Positions 1 to 7,543 of a stretch of 28,386 bases of DNA are shown one piece after another (the first letter of the stretch is position 1; every line of letters begins with the position of its first letter). Made by a program: the position numbers and the translations under genes. The notes under the pieces are model-generated. The model was not told where the DNA came from, did no database searches, and worked only from the letters and a program-made list of their open reading frames with translations. This DNA is from Flammeovirgaceae bacterium UBA2371 (GTDB taxonomy: Bacteria > Bacteroidota > Bacteroidia > Cytophagales > Cyclobacteriaceae), in assembly GCA_002345965.1 (NCBI GenBank), contig DDTF01000028.1, positions 45,106 through 73,491 of the forward strand. The letters are read 5' to 3'.

Positions 1-183
1 TTGAAAGAAGTAATCAAGCAGTTCAAGGCGCAAAAGGTGACCATCATCCTGTCGGGTGTCAACAAGCGGGTAATGGAAGACTTGGAAAAAGCTGATATTG
101 ACCAGGTGCTGGAGAAAGGCAACCTGCTGGACAATATTGCTGGCTCTCTGAAGCGTGCCACTGAGGTGCTGGCTTCAAAATAG
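1..183 (+). CDS. SulP-family anion transporter, C-terminal STAS domain (partial)
   Basis: Only the last 60 residues lie in the window; the gene starts upstream, so the TTG at base 1 is probably an internal Leu codon. The residues read like the end of a STAS domain, the cytoplasmic module that closes SulP sulfate/bicarbonate permeases: a strand with T-I-I-L-S-G-V, then a helix with N-K-R-V-M-E-D-L-E-K-A, then a D-I-D-Q-V-L strand/turn followed by N-L-L-D-N-I and a final amphipathic helix. It stops at TAG 181-183. The SulP assignment rests on this tail alone. A free-standing STAS/anti-sigma antagonist is possible, but the N-L-x-x-x-I-x-x-S-L-x-R-A ending is more typical of the permeases. Confidence 0.6.
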   Translation: MKEVIKQFKAQKVTIILSGVNKRVMEDLEKADIDQVLEKGNLLDNIAGSLKRATEVLASK

Positions 184-267
184 ATTAGCCTTCCCGCCAC
201 TCTTCCCAATCCTGTTTTCAGATGTGGATTTAATGGCTATTTTAGTTTTTGGAATAAACCTTAAACC

Positions 268-1812
268 ATGAAGAGCATTGTAAAGTATTTAGTCGCGTTG
301 TTGCTGGTGACGCAAACCGCATTGGCACAGCAAACTGAAACCGTCAGTAAAATAGTTGCCGAGGGCACAGACAATTCACAGCTTGAAAACCTGGCGCACC
401 AGTTGATGGACGTGATTGGTCCTCGTCTGGTAGGCACACCACAGATGAAAGCGGCTAACGACTGGGCAGTGAATACCTACAAGGCGTGGGGCATTGAAGC
501 GAAGAACGAGGCCTGGGGAACATGGCGCGGATGGGAGCGAGGCATCACGCACATTGATCTGGTTGCTCCCCGCGTGGTAACGCTGCACGGTACGCAGCTG
601 GCATGGAGTCCTCCCACACCCAAGAACGGAACAACAGCTGAGACGATTGTAATACCCACCATTAAGGATTCCACCGCTTTTAAAAACTGGTTGCCCAATG
701 TGAAAGGAAAATTTGTGTTGGTGTCGATGCCGGAGCCTACCGGCAGACCAGATTACAACTGGAAGGAATTCGCCACAGAAGCTTCTTTTGAGAAAATGAA
801 AAAGCTCAGAGAGGAGCAGACTGCGCTATGGGATAAGAACATGAACAATACCGGAACAGGCCGCGACCTCAACAAGGTACTTGAGAAAGCAGGAGCAGTA
901 GGTATCGTGCAGTCGCGCTGGAGCAAGGCATTTGGTGCCAATAAGATTTTCAGCGCCAACACGGACAAGATTCCCGTGGTGGATGTGTCGCTGGAAGACT
1001 ATGGACTTTTGTACCGCATGACAGAGAAGGGAGATAAACCCGTCATCAAAGTATTGGCACAATCCAAAGACCTGGGCGTAGTACCCACTTTCAATACCAT
1101 TGCCACTATTCCTGGTAAGGAGCTCCCCAACGAGTACATTGTGCTCTCTGCGCATTTCGATTCATGGGACGGAGGTACAGGAGCCACCGACAACGGCACG
1201 GGTACGCTCACCATGATGGAAGCTGCCAGAATTCTGAAGAAGGTTTACCCTAATCCGAAAAGAACCATTATCATTGGACACTGGGGCAGTGAAGAGCAGG
1301 GACTCAACGGGTCGCGCGCATTTGTGGAAGATCATCCTGAAGTGGTAAAAGGACTTCAGGCCTTGTTCAATCAGGACAACGGAACAGGGAGGGTTGTCAA
1401 TATTTCTGGTCAGGGCTTTCTGCATGCTTACGATTACCTGGGTCGCTGGTTAGCAGCTGTACCGGAAGACATTTCCAAACACATTGAAACCAACTTCCCT
1501 GGCACTCCGGGTGGAGGAGGCTCCGATTACGCTTCCTTTGTGGCGGTAGGAGCACCTGCCTTTTCACTGAGTTCGCTGAACTGGAGCTACGGTACGTATA
1601 CCTGGCATACCAACCTGGATACCTACGACAAAATTGTATTTGATGATGTGCGCAGCAATGCCATCCTCACGGCAATATTGGCGTACATGGCCAGTGAAGA
1701 TCCCGAAAAAACTTCGAGGGAGAAATCGGTATTACCAATCAATAAAAGAACAGGGAAGCAAGCTACGTGGCCGGAACCCCGCAGTCCTAATCGCAAGGGA
1801 GGGCAACAGTAA
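268..1812 (+). CDS. Exported M28-family zinc metallopeptidase
   Basis: A 514-residue exported peptidase. Residues 1-20 form a signal peptide (K then a hydrophobic run ending A-L-A). An insertion around residues 120-260 resembles a protease-associated (PA) domain, as in carboxypeptidase Q-like M28 enzymes. The di-zinc site is complete: H296-x-D298, bridging D308 in A-T-D-N-G-T-G, the E342-E343 pair in G-S-E-E-Q-G, D370 in N-Q-D-N, and H447 in W-H-T-N-L-D. By family it should remove N-terminal residues from peptides or cleave dipeptides in the periplasm or outside the cell. It stands alone after the transporter tail. Its stop lies only 5 bases from the convergent DoxX-like gene, with no terminator between them. 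The family call is firm; the substrate is unknown. Confidence 0.92.
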   Translation: MKSIVKYLVALLLVTQTALAQQTETVSKIVAEGTDNSQLENLAHQLMDVIGPRLVGTPQMKAANDWAVNTYKAWGIEAKNEAWGTWRGWERGITHIDLVAPRVVTLHGTQLAWSPPTPKNGTTAETIVIPTIKDSTAFKNWLPNVKGKFVLVSMPEPTGRPDYNWKEFATEASFEKMKKLREEQTALWDKNMNNTGTGRDLNKVLEKAGAVGIVQSRWSKAFGANKIFSANTDKIPVVDVSLEDYGLLYRMTEKGDKPVIKVLAQSKDLGVVPTFNTIATIPGKELPNEYIVLSAHFDSWDGGTGATDNGTGTLTMMEAARILKKVYPNPKRTIIIGHWGSEEQGLNGSRAFVEDHPEVVKGLQALFNQDNGTGRVVNISGQGFLHAYDYLGRWLAAVPEDISKHIETNFPGTPGGGGSDYASFVAVGAPAFSLSSLNWSYGTYTWHTNLDTYDKIVFDDVRSNAILTAILAYMASEDPEKTSREKSVLPINKRTGKQATWPEPRSPNRKGGQQ

Positions 1813-1817
1813 TCGGA

Positions 1818-2174
1818 TCAGGATTCTTCAGAGATAAATAAGGACTTGTCTTTTAAAAACGCAGTGGTCCAGATGAGGATCAGCGGTACCAGCGGGTTGA
1901 TGACGGAGCCCGCATGGGATAACTCTGTAGCCAAAGCCCCGGAAAAGTAGGAGGTGAGTAGGATAAAGCCTAACCGGAACGTCTGCGGGAACACAAAAAG
2001 CAACGTGAACATGATTTCCATGATGCCCAGGTAAGGTACATATTCACCTACACCCAGTGCTGTCATGGTTTTGATCACCGTTTCCACCTGGGCAAGTTTC
2101 AGCAAACCACTGATCACGATAAGCAACGCAGTAAGTAAAATTAAAGCTGATACTATGTTTTTGCGGGTTTTCAT
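1818..2174 (-). CDS. DoxX-like integral membrane protein
   Basis: 118 residues with about four hydrophobic helices (roughly residues 8-26, 47-66, 70-88 and 92-108). The pattern fits the small DoxX-like family: a G-L-L-K-L turn after helix 1, then a polar loop with V-x-x-M-x-x-L-G-V and a P-Y-L-G-I-M-E-I start of helix 2. Members are four-helix inner-membrane proteins with poorly defined roles, some linked to redox or thiol stress. The gene is divergent from the aminotransferase across 157 bases. The ATG at 2172-2174 is preferred because the first helix follows directly after a K-T-R-K basic stretch. No enzymatic motif is visible. Confidence 0.7.
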   Translation of the reverse strand: MKTRKNIVSALILLTALLIVISGLLKLAQVETVIKTMTALGVGEYVPYLGIMEIMFTLLFVFPQTFRLGFILLTSYFSGALATELSHAGSVINPLVPLILIWTTAFLKDKSLFISEES

Positions 2175-2286
2175 GGTGAATAACCAGATTGATGAATATA
2201 CTAAATTTGAACTGGTACTGCTAACCCTTTAGGGATTATTTACACCCCAATGTGAATAGCTGCAAGGGTACATTTGTTGCAAATAT

Positions 2287-2315
2287 TTTGTATTCAGTAA
2301 AACCCAATATATTTG
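2287..2315 (+). promoter_or_regulatory. Predicted Bacteroidota-type promoter of the aminotransferase gene
   Basis: TTTG at 2287-2290, a 17-base spacer, then TATATTTG at 2308-2315, an exact match to the -7 consensus TAnnTTTG. Transcription would begin near 2320-2322, giving a leader of only about 10 bases before the ATG at 2332. The in-frame ATG at 2377 would have a longer leader. Predicted by pattern only. Confidence 0.5.
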
Positions 2316-2331
2316 TCCGAATAGGACAGAT

Positions 2332-3498
2332 ATGGTTAGCAGATTAAAACACATTACTAAAATCGGGGTAGAACAAATGGGTGATCTTGCCAACAGCTTG
2401 AGCGACCCTGATGTATTGCGACTTGAAAATCTCGATACGGATTTAAGACCCCCACCAAGTGCATTGGAGTATACTGCCAAAGCGGTGATGGACGATAATG
2501 CCAACAGCTATTTGCCTTTCTTTGGGTTGGATGAAACACGCAAGGCGGCCACATCGCTGGTAGCGCGCATGTCGGGCAATGCCTATGATTGGAAAACGGA
2601 GTGTCTCATCTCTGCAGGTGGATTGTCTGGCATCTTGAATGTGCTGTTGGCAACACTGGAAGAGGGAGATGAAGTGTTGATGACAAACCCTACCTATGTG
2701 GGTTTGATCAACAGGGTGAGACTGGCAGGGGGTGTGCCCCAGTTTGTTTCTTTGCTTCCGAAGCAGGAAGGCTGGCGCCTGGATGTAGAAGCGTTGAAGG
2801 CAATGGATACTTCCAAAATCAAACTGGCGCTTATCATGAGTCCTTCCATGCCCACCGGTTGTGTACTCAATGTGGAGGAATGGCAAGCCATTGCGGATGT
2901 GTGTAAGAGAGCGGATTGCTGGTTGCTGTATGACTCAGCCATGGAGCGCATTTTGTTTGACAACCTGAAGGTGATACACCCTGCTTCACTGCCGGGTATG
3001 CGGGATCGAGTAATCACAGTAGGGGCGGCATCCAAAGAATATCGGATGATAGGCTGGCGCGTAGGATGGATTGTGGGGCCTGCGCCCATTATGGCTGACG
3101 TTGCCAGGGTAAGTATTTCCAATGTAGTCTGTCAAACCGGAATTGCCATGGGAGCGGTGGCTGTGGCCATCAATGAGGTGAATGATGGTGTGAAAGCTTC
3201 AACAAAAATATGGGAGGAAAGGCGCAATCTGATTCTGGAAGAACTCAAGGATTACAAAGTGATCAAGCCACAGGGAGGATGGTCGTTACTTGTAGATGTA
3301 TCTGAATTGGGCATCGATGGACCAACGGCATCAAAGCTGTTGCTGGAGAAAGGTAAAATTGCTGCTACTGCCATGGTGAACTGGGGTTCTGAAATCACCG
3401 CTAAGTACGTGCGACTTGTTTATGCCAATGAACCCGTTGAAAGATTAAAGGGAATAAAGAAACGATTTGACGATGCACTACGGACAAAAGATGCATAA
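2332..3498 (+). CDS. PLP-dependent aminotransferase, fold type I (class I/II), divergent active site
   Basis: 388 residues, a normal length for the family. The PLP Schiff-base lysine is K235 in A-A-S-K-E-Y-R-M-I-G-W-R, with R243 behind it for the phosphate. D201 (L-L-Y-D-S-A-M) should bind the pyridine nitrogen, and a C-terminal arginine in Y-V-R-L-V-Y should hold the substrate carboxylate. Two residues that normally contact PLP O3' are changed. The N-P-x-N-P-T-G motif reads S-P-S-M173-P-T-G, and the D-x-x-Y motif reads D201-S-A-M204. The protein may therefore use a particular amino acid or act as an atypical lyase or decarboxylase. Start 2332 follows a purine-rich A-G-G-A; 2377 is an alternative. 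The TfoX-like gene follows 22 bases downstream and may be cotranscribed. Confidence 0.88.
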   Translation: MVSRLKHITKIGVEQMGDLANSLSDPDVLRLENLDTDLRPPPSALEYTAKAVMDDNANSYLPFFGLDETRKAATSLVARMSGNAYDWKTECLISAGGLSGILNVLLATLEEGDEVLMTNPTYVGLINRVRLAGGVPQFVSLLPKQEGWRLDVEALKAMDTSKIKLALIMSPSMPTGCVLNVEEWQAIADVCKRADCWLLYDSAMERILFDNLKVIHPASLPGMRDRVITVGAASKEYRMIGWRVGWIVGPAPIMADVARVSISNVVCQTGIAMGAVAVAINEVNDGVKASTKIWEERRNLILEELKDYKVIKPQGGWSLLVDVSELGIDGPTASKLLLEKGKIAATAMVNWGSEITAKYVRLVYANEPVERLKGIKKRFDDALRTKDA

Positions 3499-3520
3499 AT
3501 TATGGATACTTAATTATTGA

Positions 3521-3847
3521 ATGGCAACGGAAAAAGACTTTGTAACATTTGTGGTGGACCAGATCAAGGGTGCGGGGCAGATCAAAATCAAGCATATGTT
3601 TGGCGAATATGGCCTCTTTGCCGATGGCAAAATGTTTGCGTTGATCTGTGACAATAAATTGTTTGTAAAGCCTACGGAAGGAGGAAGGGCTTTTATCAAA
3701 AATATAGTTGAAGCTCCGCCTTATCCGGGTGCCAAAATGAGCTTGTTGATTGAGGACAAAATTGAAGACCGTTCGTGGTTGACCGAACTGGTGCGCATTA
3801 CCTTGAAAGAACTCCCTATACCTAAAGCCAGGAAAAAAAAGAAGTAG
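3521..3847 (+). CDS. TfoX/Sxy N-terminal domain protein
   Basis: 108 residues matching the single TfoX N-terminal domain. The fingerprint I-K-H-M-F-G-E-Y-G-L-F-A-D-G-K at residues 23-37 is followed by A-L-I-C-D-N-K-L-F-V-K and a Y-P-G-A-K-M turn. There is no C-terminal helix-hairpin-helix-like TfoX domain, so this is the short stand-alone form common in Bacteroidota rather than the full competence regulator of gamma-proteobacteria. The tail is strongly basic (K-A-R-K-K-K-K), with a run of A bases at 3833-3840 in the DNA. It sits 22 bases after the aminotransferase and ends in a hairpin. The molecular role is unknown; a competence role should not be assumed. Confidence 0.8.
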   Translation: MATEKDFVTFVVDQIKGAGQIKIKHMFGEYGLFADGKMFALICDNKLFVKPTEGGRAFIKNIVEAPPYPGAKMSLLIEDKIEDRSWLTELVRITLKELPIPKARKKKK

Positions 3848-3850
3848 AAA

Positions 3851-3878
3851 GGATATCAGGTGTTTCCACCCGATATCC
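3851..3878. terminator. Bidirectional hairpin terminator between convergent genes
   Basis: GGATATC (3851-3857) pairs with GATATCC (3872-3878). After an A/C mismatch, GGTG (3859-3862) pairs with CACC (3867-3870) around a TTTC loop. It sits between the TfoX-like stop (3847) and the stop of the minus-strand membrane gene (3888). On the minus strand the hairpin is followed by a T-rich run (complement of the A tract at 3833-3840), so termination is better supported for that direction. Confidence 0.65.
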
Positions 3879-3887
3879 AAATAGAAA

Positions 3888-4304
3888 TTACTTTTTGCCT
3901 ATCACCATCCCAATTACTCCACTGGTAATACCAAACATGACAGCTGTGATAAGGGGATCTACCAAAGTTGCAGTCAGGTTCATAATATTGGTAGTGCCAT
4001 ACATAAGCAGGTCGTATCCAAATCCCAGTATCAATCCAATGGTGGCCCCCGCCTGAAGACCGCTACTGAAGGAGTTAACAGAATCCCATTTGCTGAAAAT
4101 GTAAACCAGCAGGTAGGCTTGAAATACATTGCCCAACGTTAATGCCCACCAGATCATATCGGTTTCGGATCGGTTTACACCCGTTGCTGATCCCGAATTG
4201 GAGGTGAAGAAATCCATGAGCAGCATGCCATAAAGTAGCCATCCCAACAGAAATAGCGTGACAAAACCGGCAAGCGTTGCCATGATGCGTTTTTTTGCGT
4301 CCAT
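3888..4304 (-). CDS. Small four-helix membrane protein of unknown function
   Basis: 138 residues with hydrophobic segments near 8-30, 50-70, 82-102 and 112-135, so probably four inner-membrane helices with the basic N-terminus (M-D-A-K-K-R) inside. The loop between helices 1 and 2 is polar (F-F-T-S-N-S-G-S-A-T-G). Glycine-rich stretches in helices 3 and 4 suggest tight packing. The general shape resembles DUF1761-type small membrane proteins, but I cannot place it confidently. It is divergent from the YwbE-like gene and convergent with the TfoX-like gene across a hairpin. It is a plausible single-gene transcript. Confidence 0.6.
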   Translation of the reverse strand: MDAKKRIMATLAGFVTLFLLGWLLYGMLLMDFFTSNSGSATGVNRSETDMIWWALTLGNVFQAYLLVYIFSKWDSVNSFSSGLQAGATIGLILGFGYDLLMYGTTNIMNLTATLVDPLITAVMFGITSGVIGMVIGKK

Positions 4305-4312
4305 AATGAGTA

Positions 4313-4320
4313 TAGGTTTG
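4313..4320 (+). promoter_or_regulatory. Possible -7 element upstream of the YwbE-like gene
   Basis: TAGGTTTG matches TAnnTTTG. The nearest TTG (4295-4297) is only 15 bases upstream, shorter than the usual 17-23, so this is a weak candidate. It would give a leader of about 70 bases. Confidence 0.25.
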
Positions 4321-4396
4321 GTTAAGTGTAGTTGAAGATAAGCAATTAATGGTATTTTATAAATAGTGTGTTATCTTAGGGTAAACGCGAAAAAGA

Positions 4397-4594
4397 ATGA
4401 TAGACGGACGCAACAGAACCAATATTCAGATTGGTGGTGAGGTAGAAATTGTTCAAAAGCAGGATCAGACTTCCGGCAAATTGACCAGAGGTTTGGTTAA
4501 GAAGATCCTTACCAAATCGCCCGATCATCCGCATGGTATCAAGGTGATGCTGGAATCAGGCGAAGTAGGAAGGGTAAAAGATGTGTTGGATTAA
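4397..4594 (+). CDS. YwbE-family protein (DUF2196)
   Basis: 65 residues, the full normal length of this tiny family. The diagnostic features are R-x-N-I-Q-I-G-G-E-V-E-I-V-Q-K-Q-D-Q-x-S-G-K-L-T-R-G in the first half and I-L-T-K-S-P-x-H-P-H-G-I-K-V at residues 38-51, ending in G-E-V-G-R-V. The fold is expected to be a small beta barrel, as in KOW/SH3-like nucleic-acid binders, but no biochemical role is established. The gene ends 7 bases before the convergent receptor gene's stop, without an obvious hairpin. Confidence 0.85.
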   Translation: MIDGRNRTNIQIGGEVEIVQKQDQTSGKLTRGLVKKILTKSPDHPHGIKVMLESGEVGRVKDVLD

Positions 4595-4601
4595 GTTATT
4601 C

Positions 4602-6590
4602 TCAAAACCTGTAATCTACTGAGCAATAATAATTTCTTCCGGGTCTTGGGATGCCTCCCCAGTCGAGGTGTTCGCGATAATAACGGTTCCCGATGTTTTC
4701 TACGCCCACGTTAATGCTCCATTTTCCTTTTTCTGTGGGCAACTGATAGCCGCTGCGAAAATTGAAGATGGAATAAGCTGGAGTTTTCTGTTCTCCAAAA
4801 CTACTGCTTACATGGTTTTGTGACAATGCCCCTTCCCATTCCAGCTGTGTGCTGAACACATTCTTTTTGAACCTCAAGGTACTTACATTCTTAAAGGCTG
4901 GGATAAAAGGCAATGGGTCACCCGCGAATGTTTCTGCTCTTGTGCCTTTGAAGTTGGAGATCAGCTGTATGTATTTCATTGGCGCTACCAGAGCGGCCAG
5001 CTCCAACCCCCAGAACTGCGCGTGAGAGATGTTCTCATATACCTTTACGCCACTTGCTCCCGGGGTCATGGCATCGAGTTGCGCATCTACATAGGCCAGT
5101 ATGTAATCAGGATTGTATTGATAAAACAGGGTGCCATTCAGTTCCAGCCAGGAGTTGAAGAATTCAATTCCAAAATCAGAAGTTAAACTCTTCTCAATGT
5201 TAAGATGAGGATTTCCTAAGTAATCATGGATATCCTGCCTGTTGAATAAGTAGAACCCATACAGCTCTGCATTGGTGGGAAGGCGCTCACCATAACCTCC
5301 ATGTAAGGTAACGACAAAATTATTGAATAAAGGTTTTCTTGCTGTTGCGTTAAACGACTTGATTAATTTTTGGGTAGATGAACTGAAGGTAGGGTAAAAA
5401 ACTTCAAGTTGATCTTTTCCAAAGCCTTCTTTAATGGTTGTGTTGGCTGCATCGAGTCTTGCGTTGATATTCATCTTGACACGACCTGGAAGTCGGATGT
5501 CATCTGCAACGTACACACCGGCCACAGTGCGATAGGAGTCGGGCCATGTTTGCATGTACATGCTTGAGCCGTCACCAGGGTACATGACCATTTCGGCCAG
5601 CAGCTGATTATGGTAAAGGTCAGATCTTACCTGCAGCGTGTGGTTGTTCAGCCTTTTGATCTTAGCTTCTGCATAGGCACCATAGGTGGTGCTCCATCCT
5701 GGCATATCCATGTGCATCAGTACCTCGCGTTGAGAATCATCCATTTGATGGTAAACTTCATTGGCGTAAACCTTTGCGTCAAAGTTGGTCAGCCAACCGG
5801 CATTGGTATGTCTGCTGAAAGAAAGTGAATACATCGTGGCGCGTGCTTTGCCAACATCCATGGGCAGGGCGGGAAAGCCGATGTTTCTTCCTTCATCAAT
5901 CAGGAAGTTCGCTTTCAGGGTATCTTTATTCATGCGCCACTTTCCTGCAAAGGAGAAATTGGTTTTTTCAAACTGTGAGTAGTCAACGATTTGTCCGTTT
6001 CCGTCCTTGTAGTTTTGATTCTGTCGGTAGATGAGGCTGGCGCGGTAGGCGCTGTTGGCCTGTGAAAAATTGATATCGGTGTAATAGTTGGTGCCGTTGG
6101 AGATGGATTGATAGCCAGCTCCCGCACTGCCTTTTATTTTATTTTTTTGAAACGAGGGTTCTGCCAGGCGCAGGTTCAGGCTGCCACCGATAGTACTGCC
6201 CATGGAAGTACCATTGGTACCCAGCGATGCATCAATGCTTTGAAGATTTTGGGGTTCAACATAAATGGTTACCGGATCCATCTTGTCGGTGCAGGCGCTG
6301 AACATCCGCATGCCGTCAATGGTGACGTTGATTTGACCTCCGGACATACCTCGTATTACAGGCTCCTGTCCATAGGCACTTCTTCTAATCAGGTATACTC
6401 CATTCATTCGCGACAGGATGTCTTCTGTGTTGGCTGATTGGTTGGCACGATAGAAATTTTGGAGTGTATCCGACTCTGTTTGAACCGAGTGGATGATCAC
6501 TTCGGATAACAGTAGCGTTTGCAGTGAGTCTTGCGCTTTTACCAATGTGAAAGAAAGTACAAGAAGGAATAGTGAGGATATTTTTTTCAT
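4602..6590 (-). CDS. TonB-dependent outer-membrane receptor, predicted OprC/NosA-like copper importer
   Basis: 662 residues: signal peptide 1-20 (cut after K-A-Q), a TonB-box-like L-S-E-V-I-I-H-S-V at about 28-36, a plug domain to about 145, then a 22-strand barrel ending in an aromatic C-terminal strand (Y-Y-C-S-V-D-Y-R-F). The CarboxypepD_reg extension common in Bacteroidota SusC-type receptors is absent, so it resembles a metal or siderophore receptor. In the plug, C100-T-D-K-M104 is a CxxxM motif. In the barrel, H281-Q-M283 is an HxM motif. OprC of Pseudomonas binds copper through C143/M147/H323/M325, a Cys-to-His spacing of 180 against 181 here. Extra methionines lie at M292, M294, M296 and in the 334-346 loop. 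It is last in the operon after the Met/His lipoprotein. The receptor call is firm; copper specificity is inferred from motifs and neighbours. Confidence 0.88.
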   Translation of the reverse strand: MKKISSLFLLVLSFTLVKAQDSLQTLLLSEVIIHSVQTESDTLQNFYRANQSANTEDILSRMNGVYLIRRSAYGQEPVIRGMSGGQINVTIDGMRMFSACTDKMDPVTIYVEPQNLQSIDASLGTNGTSMGSTIGGSLNLRLAEPSFQKNKIKGSAGAGYQSISNGTNYYTDINFSQANSAYRASLIYRQNQNYKDGNGQIVDYSQFEKTNFSFAGKWRMNKDTLKANFLIDEGRNIGFPALPMDVGKARATMYSLSFSRHTNAGWLTNFDAKVYANEVYHQMDDSQREVLMHMDMPGWSTTYGAYAEAKIKRLNNHTLQVRSDLYHNQLLAEMVMYPGDGSSMYMQTWPDSYRTVAGVYVADDIRLPGRVKMNINARLDAANTTIKEGFGKDQLEVFYPTFSSSTQKLIKSFNATARKPLFNNFVVTLHGGYGERLPTNAELYGFYLFNRQDIHDYLGNPHLNIEKSLTSDFGIEFFNSWLELNGTLFYQYNPDYILAYVDAQLDAMTPGASGVKVYENISHAQFWGLELAALVAPMKYIQLISNFKGTRAETFAGDPLPFIPAFKNVSTLRFKKNVFSTQLEWEGALSQNHVSSSFGEQKTPAYSIFNFRSGYQLPTEKGKWSINVGVENIGNRYYREHLDWGGIPRPGRNYYCSVDYRF

Positions 6591-6601
6591 AGGTCAAATA
6601 G

Positions 6602-6647
6602 GGTTGGCCGGGACCAGCCTTTTACAGCCAATCCCGGGAAACCAACC
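6602..6647 (-). promoter_or_regulatory. Intercistronic hairpin upstream of the copper receptor gene
   Basis: In the 65-base gap between the lipoprotein gene and the receptor gene, GGTTGG-CCGGGA (6602-6613) pairs with TCCCGG (6632-6637) and CCAACC (6642-6647), with a GAAA bulge at 6638-6641. The arms total 12 base pairs, mostly G-C. No strong T run follows on the minus strand (CTATTTGA), so it could be an attenuator, a processing site or an mRNA stabiliser rather than a full terminator. Confidence 0.5.
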
Positions 6648-6655
6648 TTTAATCG

Positions 6656-7471
6656 TTAATCAATGTCCAGATCGAAATACATGGCTTTGCCCAGCTCGCC
6701 TTTGGAGAGGTTAAGATGAATTCGCCATTCGCCTGTCATGGTGAAGTTTACTTTTCCAGCATAATGGCCATTGGCGGTATGCGTTGGGGATACATTGTTG
6801 GGTGATCCATGATCCATGGAAGGCATCTCCGGTTCCATGCCAATCGTGAAGTCAGTTACCCCAGGGAAGGCATCCATACTTTGCTTGGTATGGATCATTA
6901 CTTCAATATCATTTACGCCCACTTTGGGTTTATTTGGAAAGAAGTACGACACAAAATACTTCATGCCTGCCTCCGTGGTAAATGATTGCATCCTGGTTTT
7001 TTCCGGAGTGGTTACGCTCATGTCCAGCTCGGCAAAGTCTTCTACGTTTTTGATCTGATTGCGAACCTTCACTTTTAGTTTCCAGCTTCCCACATCAGGT
7101 CCTGAAGGCATAATAAAATTAACGCCTCCAATAAAAAGGGAGTTGACCGCTTGTTCTGAACCGGGATTGTCCACAGGTGCACTGTGGTTCATGCCGGAAA
7201 CCATGCTCATCATGGGCATGAACTGAACCAGGGATTCATTAATGGTTTCGCCAGTAGTGGCATCAGTTAATTTGGCGTACAATCGATTGTAACCGACAAA
7301 TAGTTGTTCTTCATCTGTCCACACTTCCACTTTTGTATTGGCATTGACAGCAACACCCTCGGCAATTTTAGTAAGTCCTTCTGTTGGGTTTATCTGAATT
7401 TCATCCTCGCTGCAGGAAAAAGACAATAGTATAGTCATTATGATTCCGGTTGAAATCAATCTTAATTTCAT
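6656..7471 (-). CDS. Met/His-rich lipoprotein with two YtkA/FixH-like halves, predicted copper-binding
   Basis: 271 residues. The N-terminus is a lipoprotein signal ending L-L-S-F-S-C20. The mature part appears to hold two Ig-like halves (about 40-155 and 160-271), each like the YtkA/FixH-type domain. Each half has a methionine-histidine cluster in the equivalent loop: F-M85-P-M-M-S-M90 through M94-N-H96, and M212-E-P-E-M216-P-S-M219-D-H221-G. Such M-x-P-x-M-x-x-M-x-H patterns are typical of periplasmic Cu(I)/Cu(II) carriers. The gene lies between the small Cys/His protein and the OprC-like receptor, all on the minus strand, so it may pass copper to or from the receptor. Copper binding is inferred. 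The outer-membrane face (periplasmic or surface) cannot be decided from the sequence. Confidence 0.75.
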   Translation of the reverse strand: MKLRLISTGIIMTILLSFSCSEDEIQINPTEGLTKIAEGVAVNANTKVEVWTDEEQLFVGYNRLYAKLTDATTGETINESLVQFMPMMSMVSGMNHSAPVDNPGSEQAVNSLFIGGVNFIMPSGPDVGSWKLKVKVRNQIKNVEDFAELDMSVTTPEKTRMQSFTTEAGMKYFVSYFFPNKPKVGVNDIEVMIHTKQSMDAFPGVTDFTIGMEPEMPSMDHGSPNNVSPTHTANGHYAGKVNFTMTGEWRIHLNLSKGELGKAMYFDLDID

Positions 7472-7543
7472 AGTATTAGTTATTAAATGATTGGAGATAT
7501 CACATATGTATAAGCCGGTCAGTACAAGAGCGGCAATGTGATG

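Noticed and set aside
2202..2209. TAAATTTG as a promoter for the aminotransferase
   Set aside because: No TTG at suitable spacing; the TTTG/TATATTTG pair at 2287-2315 is better.
3521..3847. Full competence regulator TfoX
   Set aside because: Only the N-terminal domain is present, so a competence role cannot be claimed.
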